DNA of 64,000 bases from contig NZ_JMDW01000003.1 of NCBI RefSeq assembly GCF_000691525.1, forward strand, positions 62,001 through 126,000, in the 5' to 3' direction. The notes under the pieces are model-generated. The model was given only the letters and a program-made list of their open reading frames with translations, did no database searches and had not been told where the DNA came from. The stretch is from Mycolicibacterium neoaurum ATCC 25795 (lineage in GTDB: Bacteria; Actinomycetota; Actinomycetes; Mycobacteriales; Mycobacteriaceae). Numbering within the stretch: position 1 is the stretch's first letter; the number at the start of each line of letters is the position of its first letter. Shown piece by piece: positions 8,808 through 17,394 of the stretch. The position numbers and the translations under genes are program-made.

Positions 8808-9347
8808 TCACCAGAGGGGTACGGGTGCCTCGCCGAGCGGGTAGTAGCCGGGCAGCTTCTCGCCCGCCAGTGAGCGCTCGATGCGCTTCTGCATGGTCGG
8901 TGTCAGATCGCCGGAGGAGATCAGCTTCATGAACGCCTTCTGCACATGTCCGAAGTCGAAGAAGTCGCGCTGCCACTCGATCAGCAAGTCGTCATTGAGG
9001 CGGAACCAGCTGCCGCCGATACCGTAGATCTCGTCCTTGGTGCCGTCGCTCTTGTGGGCGATCTGCTTCCAGAAGCCGACGATCTCGTTCTGCTTCTCGT
9101 CGATCAGGGTCTTCTGGTACTCGTACACCCAGTTCTCCAGCCCCTCCATCTCCAGTCCGAGTGCGACATCGCGGATCTCGTCCCGGTTGACGCACATGAC
9201 GTCTTCCTTGGGGCCGATGTTCCAGCCGTATGTCGCATCCTCGGTGTAGAACTCCGCCATCGGCTTCCAGTCACCGGCCGCTTCGGCATCCCGGTTGGCC
9301 TGCAGCCAGCGCTGGACCCAGTCTTCGAGTGCTTCCCTTGACGCCAT
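8808..9347 (-). CDS. SnoaL-like NTF2-fold protein (Rv0762c type)
   Basis: A 179-residue cytosolic protein whose length and position match Rv0762c (about 181 aa). The N-terminal part (AGDWKPMAEFYTEDATYGWNIGP) is typical of SnoaL/NTF2 folds, with a conserved Trp/Tyr-rich pocket. Function is not established. It lies 12 bases downstream of the ferredoxin gene, in the CYP51 operon. Confidence 0.8.
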   Translation of the reverse strand: MASREALEDWVQRWLQANRDAEAAGDWKPMAEFYTEDATYGWNIGPKEDVMCVNRDEIRDVALGLEMEGLENWVYEYQKTLIDEKQNEIVGFWKQIAHKSDGTKDEIYGIGGSWFRLNDDLLIEWQRDFFDFGHVQKAFMKLISSGDLTPTMQKRIERSLAGEKLPGYYPLGEAPVPLW

Positions 9348-9359
9348 TGTCGTTGCCTT

Positions 9360-9572
<213 letters not shown>

Positions 9573-10931
9573 TCAGTCCCGGACTCGCCTGCGGTAGCGG
9601 ACCTTCGCCGGCTGCGCGAGTTGAACAACCATCTTCGAGTGGTCGTTCTGGTAGGTGTCGGCGGGCTGTGCCATCTCGAACTCGTACTCGCGCAGCAGCA
9701 CCGAGAAGATCGCCTTGATCTGCATCTGCGCGAACGCCGCACCGACGCAACGGTGCTTACCCGCGCCGAACGGGATCCAGGTCCACCGGTTGACCAGGTC
9801 CTCCTGGCGTGGCTTCTGATAGCGATCGGGATCGAAGGTATCGGGATCCGGGAAGTCTTCGGGTATCCGGTTCGAGATCGCCGGGGAGGCGGCCACCATC
9901 TGGCCCTTGTGGATCGGGTAGCCCGCCACCTCGAACTCGTCCTGTGCGACGCGCATCAGGATGATCAGCGGCGGATGCAGGCGCAACGTTTCCTTCAGCG
10001 AGTTGTCCAGCTTCGGGATCTGGCGCAGGGCATGGAAACTCACCTCCTGGCCATCGGCGTAGAGCTCATCGAGTTCCTGCTGCACCTGGGCGTACACCGC
10101 TGGGTTGCGCAGCAGTTCGATCAGCGTCCAGGAGGAGGTGCCCGAACTGGTGTGGTGCCCGGCGAACATCAGCGAGATGAACATGCCGGTGACCTCGTTG
10201 GCCGTGAAGCGGGGTTCGCCCTGCTCATCCTTGATCGAGACCAGCACGTCGAGCAGATCGCGATCCTCTTTGCCCTTGGGTGGGTTGGCGATCCGGCCGT
10301 CCATGATCTCCTGGACCAGCGCAACCAGCTTCGCCCGCGACTCGTCGCGGATCCGGAAACTCTCGATATCGAGATAAGGATCGACGTAGCAGAGCGGATC
10401 GGTGCCGCGCTCCAACTGGTGATAGTAATGGGCGAACCGGCTGTCGAGTTGCTCGCGGAACTTGAGGCCGATGAGGCAGGCCGTCGAGGTGTAGATCGTC
10501 AACTCCGAGAAGAAGTCCAGCAGTTCGATCTCGCCCTCGTCGCCCCAGTCGGCGATGATCTTCTTCACCTCGTTCTCGATGGTGGCCGCGTGGCCCTTCA
10601 TCTGTTCACCGCGCAGTGCGGTGTTGTGCAGCATCTCGGCGCGACGTTCGGGGTCGGCGTCGAACACCACACCCTCGCCGAAGATCGGCGTCATGAACGG
10701 ATAGGCCTCGGCCTGGTTGAGCTCGGCGTCACTGGAGCGGAAGAAGAACTCGTTGGCTTCCGAACCGGACAGCATGACGACCTGTTTGTCGACGAGCTGG
10801 AACCAACCGACGTCGCCACATTCGGCGCGGACCCGCTGCATCAGTCCGATCGGATCGGTACGGAATTCCTCGAGGTGACCGTGCTCTTCCTCGCCACCTG
10901 AAACACGTTCTACTTCCTTCAGATCAGCCAT
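9573..10931 (-). CDS. cyp51: cytochrome P450 CYP51 (sterol 14-alpha-demethylase)
   Basis: A 452-residue soluble P450 (M. tuberculosis CYP51 has 451). It has the B'/C region YPFMTPIFGEGVVFD, I-helix FAGHHTSSGTSSW, ExxR as ETLRLHPP and the heme loop FGAGKHRCVG. CYP51 removes the 14-alpha methyl of lanosterol-type sterols in vitro. Its mycobacterial substrate is unsettled because mycobacteria do not make sterols. Start ATG 10931 overlaps the end of the upstream SDR by 8 bases, indicating coupling. Confidence 0.96.
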   Translation of the reverse strand: MADLKEVERVSGGEEEHGHLEEFRTDPIGLMQRVRAECGDVGWFQLVDKQVVMLSGSEANEFFFRSSDAELNQAEAYPFMTPIFGEGVVFDADPERRAEMLHNTALRGEQMKGHAATIENEVKKIIADWGDEGEIELLDFFSELTIYTSTACLIGLKFREQLDSRFAHYYHQLERGTDPLCYVDPYLDIESFRIRDESRAKLVALVQEIMDGRIANPPKGKEDRDLLDVLVSIKDEQGEPRFTANEVTGMFISLMFAGHHTSSGTSSWTLIELLRNPAVYAQVQQELDELYADGQEVSFHALRQIPKLDNSLKETLRLHPPLIILMRVAQDEFEVAGYPIHKGQMVAASPAISNRIPEDFPDPDTFDPDRYQKPRQEDLVNRWTWIPFGAGKHRCVGAAFAQMQIKAIFSVLLREYEFEMAQPADTYQNDHSKMVVQLAQPAKVRYRRRVRD

Positions 10932-11754
10932 TCTGCAGCATCCCTTCTTCGCCGAGGGCAAGCTTCTGGCGGTCCTTGGTGGTCGACAGCGGCGCCTCGG
11001 GCTGCAGCTCCATGTTGGCGATGAAGCCGCCGCGCGGTGTCTCGGCGACGAACGTGATGGCCCGCGCGAGGTCATCCGCGCGCAGGAAGTAGTCATGCCG
11101 GGCCTGGCCCCACTTGGCCCAGTCCTCCAGGGCCGGCCCGATGAGCTCGGCGGGCAGGCTCCAGCCCATGGACGTCTTGGTCGGTCCGGGGTGGACGATG
11201 GAGGCGCGCACGCCGGTGCCCTCGAGCTCCATCTGGTAGTTGTTCACCATCGCCACCAGGGCGGCCTTGGCCGCGCCGTAGGCGCCCATGTGCGGGCGTT
11301 GCCGCAGCGAGACGTCGGAGCCGACGAAGATCAGGTCACCGCGCCGGCGTTCGATCATCCCTGGCAGGACGGCGGAGGCGATGCGGTTGGCGCCGATCAG
11401 ATGGATCTGCACCTGGGAGTCGAACTGCTCGGTGCTGATCGAGTCGAGCTTGCCGAAGTAGGTGTCGCCGGCGCCGGCGACCAGGACCTCGATATCACCG
11501 AGTTCGGTGGTGGTCTTCTCGACGGCCGCCTTCACCGAGTCCGGGTCGGTCACGTCGAGGTGCACCGCGATGGCCTCGCCGCCGTCGGCGCGGATCTTGC
11601 CGACGATCTCGTCGAGCTTCTCCACCCGGCGGGCGCCGAGCGCGACAGGAAAGCCGTTGCGGGCAAGCCGGATCGCGGTCGCCTCGCCGATACCGGAGGA
11701 GGCACCGGCCACCAGCGCGGGTCGCCGTTCGGGCAGGGGATCAAATCTGGGCAT
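10924..11754 (-). CDS. short-chain dehydrogenase (Rv0765c type)
   Basis: A 276-residue SDR with GASSGIGEA (cofactor turn), GAGDTYFGK replacing the NNAG loop, catalytic Ser in VGSDVS and YGAAK. Substrate unknown. The 3' end overlaps the CYP51 start by 8 bases, so the pair is translationally coupled. Located as Rv0765c. Confidence 0.9.
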   Translation of the reverse strand: MPRFDPLPERRPALVAGASSGIGEATAIRLARNGFPVALGARRVEKLDEIVGKIRADGGEAIAVHLDVTDPDSVKAAVEKTTTELGDIEVLVAGAGDTYFGKLDSISTEQFDSQVQIHLIGANRIASAVLPGMIERRRGDLIFVGSDVSLRQRPHMGAYGAAKAALVAMVNNYQMELEGTGVRASIVHPGPTKTSMGWSLPAELIGPALEDWAKWGQARHDYFLRADDLARAITFVAETPRGGFIANMELQPEAPLSTTKDRQKLALGEEGMLQNG

Positions 11755-11779
11755 CTACGTCAGGAACCTTTCAAGCCGC

Positions 11780-12982
11780 TCAACGGAGGGTGACGGTCAT
11801 CGGGAGGTGGGCGAATCCGCGCACGCTGCTGGAGTGGACGCGGACGGCGTTGTCCTCGTCGACCTCGTAACCGCGGATTCGTTTGAACAACTCGGTCAAT
11901 GCCACCCTGGCCTCCATGCGCGCCAGGTGGGCGCCGAGGCAGAAGTGCGCGCCGCTACCGAAACTCACCGTCTTCGAACCGATCTCGCGGTCGATGCGGT
12001 ACTCGTCGGGATTCTCGAAGACCCGCTCGTCGCGATTGGCCGAGCCGATCAGCAACACCAGCACATCGCCGGCCGGGACGGTGGTGTCGTAGAAGGTGAG
12101 GTCATCGACGACGGCGCGGGCGAGGATCTGACTGGATGCGTCGTAGCGAAGGGTTTCCTCGACCCAGGGCGTCACCAGGTCGTGGTTGTCGAAGACCGGA
12201 GCCAGCTGGCTCGGATTCTTGTGCCCCCAATACGCGGCATTGGCAAGCAGTTTGGTGGTGGTCTCGTTCCCGGCGACGACCATGAGGAAAAGGAAGGCCA
12301 TGATCTCGTCGTCGGTGAGTCGGTCACCGTCGATCTCCGCCTCGACCAAGGCCGAGGTCAGGTCGTCGGAGGGATGTTTGCGGCGCTGTTTGACCATGTC
12401 CGCGTAGTACATCAACAGCTCACCGGAGGCCGCGATGGCCGAATCGGGAACGTCGGCAACCCCGTCCTCACGGTGCATCACCGCGTCGGCCTGGGCGCGG
12501 ATGCGGACCCGGTCGGAGTCGGGAACGCCCATCAACTCCGAGATGACGTCCATCGGCAGCTTGCCGGCGAACTCGTCGACGTAATCGAAGGTGCTGCTCT
12601 GCAGGGCGGTGTCCAGATGCTGGTGGGCGATCTCGGTGACGCGGCCCTCGAGCTCACGGATGCGTCGCGGCGTGAATCCCTTCGACACCAGGGTGCGCAA
12701 CCGCAGGTGGCCGGGATCATCGAGGGCCAGGAACGACATGACCCGGTGCGCCTCGTCGTTTCGGGAGATCGGGTCCAGTGCGACACCGTGCTTGTTCGAC
12801 AGCGCGACGCTGTTGCGGAACCCCGCGACGACATCCTGGTGGCGTGACAACGCCCAGAACTTGAGCTCTTCGTTGTGGTAGAGCGGGGCCTCGTCACGCA
12901 GCCGCTTGTAGTACGGGTACGGATCCTCGTGGAAGTCGTAGCTGTAGGGGTCGAGTATCAGATCGACGGTGGGAGAGCTCAT
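11780..12982 (-). CDS. cyp123: cytochrome P450 CYP123
   Basis: A 400-residue P450 (M. tuberculosis CYP123 is 402), with I-helix VAGNETTTK, ExxR as EETLRYD and the heme motif FGSGAHFCLG. The substrate is not known; the operon partners (SDR, CYP51, ferredoxin) suggest a lipid or sterol-like compound. Start ATG 12982 is chosen because MSSPTVDLILDPYSYDF is the conserved N-terminus. The longer open frame upstream crosses into the tetR gene. It lies 22 bases downstream of tetR. Confidence 0.92.
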   Translation of the reverse strand: MSSPTVDLILDPYSYDFHEDPYPYYKRLRDEAPLYHNEELKFWALSRHQDVVAGFRNSVALSNKHGVALDPISRNDEAHRVMSFLALDDPGHLRLRTLVSKGFTPRRIRELEGRVTEIAHQHLDTALQSSTFDYVDEFAGKLPMDVISELMGVPDSDRVRIRAQADAVMHREDGVADVPDSAIAASGELLMYYADMVKQRRKHPSDDLTSALVEAEIDGDRLTDDEIMAFLFLMVVAGNETTTKLLANAAYWGHKNPSQLAPVFDNHDLVTPWVEETLRYDASSQILARAVVDDLTFYDTTVPAGDVLVLLIGSANRDERVFENPDEYRIDREIGSKTVSFGSGAHFCLGAHLARMEARVALTELFKRIRGYEVDEDNAVRVHSSSVRGFAHLPMTVTLR

Positions 12983-13004
12983 CTGGCGCCGCCTGGGCTC
13001 ATGG

Positions 13005-13616
13005 TCATTGATCCTCTCCGAGGATGAGGCCGACGACGTAGGTGAGTCGGTCGGCGATCTGGTGGTAGGTGAAGGCGCCGCTGCCGGCGTTGACAAGCGC
13101 ACCGAAGAACGTCATCTCCAGGGCTGAGACGATCCGGGGATCGGCGTCGGGGCCGACCGCCGAACGGATGCGCTTGTGGATCTCGGTACCGATGCGGTCG
13201 CGGACGGTGCGGACCGCGGGATCGCTGCTGCCGCTCAGCAGGGCGGTCGTGCAGGCGGCCGCGAGATCCGGCTCGTCGGCGACGACCAGGGTCAGGGCGC
13301 GCACGGCCTTGTCGACCCTGGTGCTCATGGCGTCGTTGACATCGGTGAAATAGGGGACCTGCTTGACGAGGTCGAGGTACACCTCGGCGATCAGATGGTT
13401 CTTCGAGGAGAAGTAGGTGTACGCCGTTGCCGGAGCGACCTTGGCCCGCGCGGCAACCGCGCGCACCGTCAGGTCGGCATAGGAGGTCTCGCGCAGCATC
13501 TCCATCCCGGCGGTCATGACCTTGCGGAAGGTCTCCTCCTGGCGGCGATTGCGCGTTGTCTCCGCCGGACCGCCGCTCGCGCCGTCTGTGACAGTCACCA
13601 CCGAATCGCTGGACAC
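13005..13616 (-). CDS. TetR-family regulator of the CYP123/CYP51 and aldA operons
   Basis: A 203-residue TetR protein (Rv0767c position). The helix-turn-helix lies at about residues 45-65 (VRAVAARAKVAPATAYTYFSSK), followed by a helical ligand domain. Start: GTG 13616 sits six bases after TAACTT (13623-13628, minus strand). A palindrome, TGGACA-CA-TGTCCA (13610-13623), covers the start codon, and a second copy of its core lies before aldA. The gene is therefore probably autorepressed and also controls aldA. First gene of the minus-strand operon. Confidence 0.9.
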   Translation of the reverse strand: MSSDSVVTVTDGASGGPAETTRNRRQEETFRKVMTAGMEMLRETSYADLTVRAVAARAKVAPATAYTYFSSKNHLIAEVYLDLVKQVPYFTDVNDAMSTRVDKAVRALTLVVADEPDLAAACTTALLSGSSDPAVRTVRDRIGTEIHKRIRSAVGPDADPRIVSALEMTFFGALVNAGSGAFTYHQIADRLTYVVGLILGEDQ

Positions 13617-13623
13617 ATGTCCA
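13610..13623. promoter_or_regulatory. TetR operator copy 1 (overlaps tetR start codon)
   Basis: TGGACA-CA-TGTCCA, perfect 6-bp arms with a 2-bp spacer. It overlaps the GTG start and the inferred transcription start of tetR. Its core GGACA-N2-TGTCC recurs at 13769-13780. Confidence 0.65.
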
Positions 13624-13768
13624 AGTTATCCGACGCGGCGGCCGGTGAGCAAGCTCTGTGCTGAAAATAGCTGTACAGCGCCACAAACGGTGGCCAGTCC
13701 GGCTGGCTTCGAGTGGCCGGTCTTGCCACCGTCGCGACCGGGCGGCTATGGTTCGGTGAAATGTTGCC

Positions 13769-13780
13769 GGACAGCTGTCC
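13769..13780. promoter_or_regulatory. TetR operator copy 2 (upstream of aldA)
   Basis: GGACAGCTGTCC is a perfect 12-bp palindrome with the same GGACA-N2-TGTCC core as copy 1. It lies 20 bases before the aldA start and downstream of a possible -10 TATGGT at 13747-13752, where it would block transcription of aldA. Confidence 0.65.
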
Positions 13781-13800
13781 AGGAAATCGCTAGGAGTGGG

Positions 13801-15270
13801 ATGTCGATTCTGGCCGATCGCGAAAGCCGATTGCTCATCGACGGCAAGCTCGTCGAGGGGAGTGGCGGGACCTTCGAGACGGTCAACCCGGCCACCGAGG
13901 AGGTGCTCGGCGTCGCCGCCAATGCCGACGAATCCGATATGGGGGCGGCCATCGGGGCGGCGCGCACCGCATTCGACGAGACCGACTGGTCGACGAACAC
14001 CGAGTTGCGGGTGCGCTGCCTGCGTCAGCTGCGCGAGGCCTTGCAGGCCAACATCGAGGATCTGCGGGAGCTGACGATCGCCGAGGTGGGTGCGCCGCGG
14101 ATGCTGACCGCCGGAGCCCAATTGGAAGGCCCTGTCGACGATCTGGCCTTCTCGGCCGACACCGCGGCGAACTATCAGTGGCGCACCGATCTCGGGCATG
14201 CCACCCCGCAGGGCATGCCGACCAACCGTGTGGTGGCCCGCGAGGCGATCGGCGTCGTCGGCGCCATCACCCCGTGGAACTTCCCGCATCAGATCAATCT
14301 CGCCAAGATCGGGCCCGCCTTGGCGGCGGGGAACACGCTGATCCTCAAGCCGGCACCGGACACCCCGTGGGCGGCAGCGGTACTCGGCGAGATCATCACC
14401 GAGCACACCGATTTCCCGGCCGGCGTGATCAACATCGTCACCTCCGACGATCACGGGGTGGGGGCGTTGCTGTCCCAGGATCCACGGGTCGACATGGTGT
14501 CGTTCACCGGTTCGACGAACACCGGGCGTGCCGTGATGACCGATGCCGCGGTCACCATCAAGAAGGTGTTCTTGGAACTCGGCGGAAAGTCGGCGTTCGT
14601 GGTGCTCGACGACGCCGATCTGGCAGGCGCGTGCTCGATGGCGGCCTTCACCGTGGCCATGCACGCCGGGCAGGGCTGCGCGATCACGACCCGCCTGGTC
14701 GTGCCGAGGGCGAAGTACGACGAGGCCGTGGAGGCGGCGGCCGCGACGTTGGGTGGGATCAAGCCGGGGGACCCGAACAGCAAGCGCACCGTCTGCGGAC
14801 CCGTGATCTCGGCGCGTCAGCGCGACCGCATCCAGGGCTACCTGGATTCGGCGATCGCCGAGGGCGGCCGGTTCGCCTGTGGCGGAGGTCGCCCCGCTGA
14901 CCTGGATCGCGGCTTCTTCATCGAGCCGACCGTCATTGCCGGACTGGACAACTCGGCCAAGGTATCCCGCGAGGAGATCTTCGGCCCGGTGCTGACGGTC
15001 ATCGCCCACGACGGTGACGATGACGCGGTGCGCATCGCCAACGATTCGCCATACGGGCTCTCGGGCACCGTCTTCTCCGGTGACGACGCCCGCGCGCAGG
15101 CGGTCGCGGCACGGCTGCGGGTCGGCACCGTCAACGTCAACGGCGGCGTCTGGTACTCCGCGGACGCCCCGTTCGGCGGCTACAAGCAGTCCGGGATCGG
15201 CCGCGAGATGGGCGTGCCCGGTTTCGAGGAGTATCTGGAGACCAAGCTCATCGCCACGCTCGCCACCTGA
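13801..15270 (+). CDS. aldA: aldehyde dehydrogenase AldA
   Basis: A 489-residue NAD(P)-dependent aldehyde dehydrogenase (Rv0768 is 489). Catalytic Cys293 is in HAGQGCAITT and Glu259 is in LELGGKS. The cofactor-binding PWNFPHQINLAK and FTGSTNTGR segments are present. It converts aldehydes to acids and could act after the AdhB step encoded on the opposite strand. Start ATG 13801 follows TAGGAGTGGG (SD AGGAG at 13792-13796). The upstream extension of the frame overlaps the TetR gene and is not used. Confidence 0.94.
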   Translation: MSILADRESRLLIDGKLVEGSGGTFETVNPATEEVLGVAANADESDMGAAIGAARTAFDETDWSTNTELRVRCLRQLREALQANIEDLRELTIAEVGAPRMLTAGAQLEGPVDDLAFSADTAANYQWRTDLGHATPQGMPTNRVVAREAIGVVGAITPWNFPHQINLAKIGPALAAGNTLILKPAPDTPWAAAVLGEIITEHTDFPAGVINIVTSDDHGVGALLSQDPRVDMVSFTGSTNTGRAVMTDAAVTIKKVFLELGGKSAFVVLDDADLAGACSMAAFTVAMHAGQGCAITTRLVVPRAKYDEAVEAAAATLGGIKPGDPNSKRTVCGPVISARQRDRIQGYLDSAIAEGGRFACGGGRPADLDRGFFIEPTVIAGLDNSAKVSREEIFGPVLTVIAHDGDDDAVRIANDSPYGLSGTVFSGDDARAQAVAARLRVGTVNVNGGVWYSADAPFGGYKQSGIGREMGVPGFEEYLETKLIATLAT

Positions 15271-15292
15271 GTCGACTGGCCATTTAAGACAC

Positions 15293-15319
15293 GCAATAAC
15301 GGTCATACCGTGCAATAAC
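15293..15319. promoter_or_regulatory. GCAATAAC direct repeats flanking a small inverted repeat
   Basis: GCAATAAC at 15293-15300 and 15312-15319 (19-bp period), with ACGGT-CAT-ACCGT (15299-15311) between them. Located 26 bases before the SDR start in the only gap of this operon. It may be an internal operator or promoter; no bound protein is known to me. Confidence 0.35.
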
Positions 15320-15344
15320 TGGCCACTCGGCCGAGAGGAAGAAC

Positions 15345-16100
15345 ATGTACGCGGAATTCAAGGACAAGGTCGGCATCGTCACCGGCGCCGGCGGCGGTAT
15401 CGGCCAGGCCTACGCCGAGGCGCTGGCCCGCGAGGGTGCGGCCGTCGTGGTCGCCGATATCAACCTCGAGGGCGCCCAGAAGGTGGCCGACGGCATCAAG
15501 GGCGAGGGCGGCAACGCGCTGGCGGTGCGGGTCGACGTGTCCGATCCCGAATCGGCAAGGGATATGGCGGCGCAGACGCTCGCTGAGTTCGGTGGGATCG
15601 ACTACCTGGTCAACAACGCCGCGATCTTCGGCGGCATGAAGCTCGACTTCCTGGTGACCGTGGACCCCGAGTACTACAAGAAGTTCATGAGCGTGAACCT
15701 CGACGGTGCGCTGTGGTGCACCCGCGCGGTGTACAAGAAGATGGCCAAGCGTGGCGGTGGGGCGATCGTCAACCAATCCTCCACGGCGGCTTGGCTGTAC
15801 GCGAACTTCTACGGGTTGGCCAAGGTGGGTGTCAACGGTCTGACCCAGCAACTGTCCCGGGAACTGGGCGGCCAGAACATCCGCATCAACGCGATCGCCC
15901 CCGGACCGATCGACACCGAGGCCAACCGCACCACCACCCCGCAGGAGATGGTCGCCGATATCGTCAAGGCCATCCCGCTGTCGCGGATGGGCCAGCCAGA
16001 CGACCTGGTGGGCATGTGCCTCTTCCTGCTCAGCGATCAGGCCAAGTGGATCACCGGGCAGATCTTCAACGTCGACGGCGGACAGATCATCCGGTCATGA
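15345..16100 (+). CDS. short-chain dehydrogenase (Rv0769 type)
   Basis: A 251-residue SDR with GAGGGIGQAYAE, NNAA, catalytic Ser in NQSSTAAW, YGLAK and a C-terminal NVDGGQIIRS. Related proteins reduce 3-oxoacyl or act on hydroxy-steroid substrates; the real substrate is unknown. The SD is GAGAGGAAG just before ATG 15345. It overlaps the next gene by an ATGA. Confidence 0.92.
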   Translation: MYAEFKDKVGIVTGAGGGIGQAYAEALAREGAAVVVADINLEGAQKVADGIKGEGGNALAVRVDVSDPESARDMAAQTLAEFGGIDYLVNNAAIFGGMKLDFLVTVDPEYYKKFMSVNLDGALWCTRAVYKKMAKRGGGAIVNQSSTAAWLYANFYGLAKVGVNGLTQQLSRELGGQNIRINAIAPGPIDTEANRTTTPQEMVADIVKAIPLSRMGQPDDLVGMCLFLLSDQAKWITGQIFNVDGGQIIRS

Positions 16101-16939
16101 AGCTCGGGTATATCGGCCTGGGCAATCAGGGTGCTCCGATGGCCAAGCGGCTCGCCGACTGGCCGGACGGCCTGATCGTCTTCGACGTCCGCACCGAGGC
16201 GATGACGCCGTTGGCGGAGCTGGGCGCGCAACTTGCCGACAGTGTCGCCGATGTGGCCAAGGCCGATGTCATCAGCGTGACGGTGCTCAACGATGCTCAG
16301 GTGCGCGAGGTGGTCATCGAACTGGGCGAGCACGCCGCACCGGGCACCGTCATCGCCATCCACTCCACGATCGAGCCGGGTACCGCGCCCGAGCTTGCCG
16401 AACGACTGGCCGCCAAGGGGGTCCACATTGTCGACGCCCCGGTCAGCGGGGGAGCCGGGGCGGCGGACAAGGGTGAGTTGGCGGTGATGGTCGGTGCCTC
16501 CGAGGAGGCCTACGCCGCGGTCAAGCCCGTGTTCAAGAAGTGGGCCTCGCTGGTCGTGCGCGCCGGTGAGCCCGGCGCGGGGACCCGGATGAAGCTGGCG
16601 CGCAACATGTTGACCTTCATCGGGTTCGCCGCCTCGTGCGAGGCGATGGCATTGGCCGAGGCGTCGGGCATCGACCTGCAGAAGCTCGGCCGGGTCGTCC
16701 GCCACAGTGATGCCCAGAGCGGTGGGCCCGGTGCGATCATCCTGCGCGATGACACCAGACCGCTGGAGCCCGATCATTGGCTGTTCGACATGTTCACCCA
16801 CACCCGCGGTCTCGGTGAGAAGGATCTTTCGCTGGCGCTCGGGCTCGGTGAGGCTGTCGGAGTAGAACTTCCGTTGGCGCAGGTGGCGTTGCAGAACCTG
16901 GCCGACGGCCTCGGAGTGCCACACACGAAGGAGCAATGA
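16097..16939 (+). CDS. NAD-binding 3-hydroxyisobutyrate/6-phosphogluconate dehydrogenase-like protein
   Basis: A 280-residue beta-hydroxyacid dehydrogenase family member (Rv0770 position). It has the N-terminal dinucleotide fold GYIGLGNQGAPMA, the substrate motif DAPVSGGAGAADKGEL and the catalytic Lys region GTRMKLARNML. It likely oxidises a beta-hydroxy acid to a semialdehyde. ATG overlaps the upstream stop (ATGA), and its own stop overlaps the next ATG. Confidence 0.9.
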   Translation: MKLGYIGLGNQGAPMAKRLADWPDGLIVFDVRTEAMTPLAELGAQLADSVADVAKADVISVTVLNDAQVREVVIELGEHAAPGTVIAIHSTIEPGTAPELAERLAAKGVHIVDAPVSGGAGAADKGELAVMVGASEEAYAAVKPVFKKWASLVVRAGEPGAGTRMKLARNMLTFIGFAASCEAMALAEASGIDLQKLGRVVRHSDAQSGGPGAIILRDDTRPLEPDHWLFDMFTHTRGLGEKDLSLALGLGEAVGVELPLAQVALQNLADGLGVPHTKEQ

Positions 16940-16941
16940 GG

Positions 16942-17394
16942 ATGACCGACCGTCGGCAGCAGGGCCTGCAGAAGATGAACGAGGTCTACGGCTGGGAGAT
17001 GCCCGATATCCAGGGTGATCCGTATTTCGATTTGACCGTCGAGCACCTCTTCGGTGACATCTGGACCAGGCCCGGCCTGTCGATGCGGGACAAGCGGTTG
17101 CTGACCCTCGCGGCGGTGACCGCGGTGGGGAACTCCGATCTGGCCGAGATCCAGATCAACGCGGCCCTGCACAACGAGGAACTCACCGCCGAGGAACTCA
17201 AGGAGGTGGCCGTGTTCATCACGCACTACCTGGGATTCCCGCTCGGTTCCAAGCTGGACGGCGCCGTCAGCAAGGTGGTGCGGCAACGCCGCAAGGCCGC
17301 CGAGAAGGCCCAAGGCGCGGGCGCGGAGGACAAGCGGGCCAATGTCGATGCCGCACTGCGGATGCACTCCGGGAAGTCGCTCGATGACCAGTAG
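16942..17394 (+). CDS. carboxymuconolactone decarboxylase-family protein
   Basis: A 150-residue CMD/AhpD-fold protein (Rv0771 position, about 144 aa). It contains DKRLLTLAAVTAVGN and ELKEVAVFITHYLGFP but lacks the CxxC of AhpD-type peroxidases, so a decarboxylase-type or unknown role is likely. Start: ATG 16942 is eight bases after GAAGGAG (16927-16933). ATG 16936 is only two bases away from that SD. Confidence 0.85.
   Translation: MTDRRQQGLQKMNEVYGWEMPDIQGDPYFDLTVEHLFGDIWTRPGLSMRDKRLLTLAAVTAVGNSDLAEIQINAALHNEELTAEELKEVAVFITHYLGFPLGSKLDGAVSKVVRQRRKAAEKAQGAGAEDKRANVDAALRMHSGKSLDDQ

Noticed and set aside
12979..15315. Minus-strand open frame of 778 codons
   Set aside because: Antisense to aldA and out of frame with tetR; no recognisable domains.
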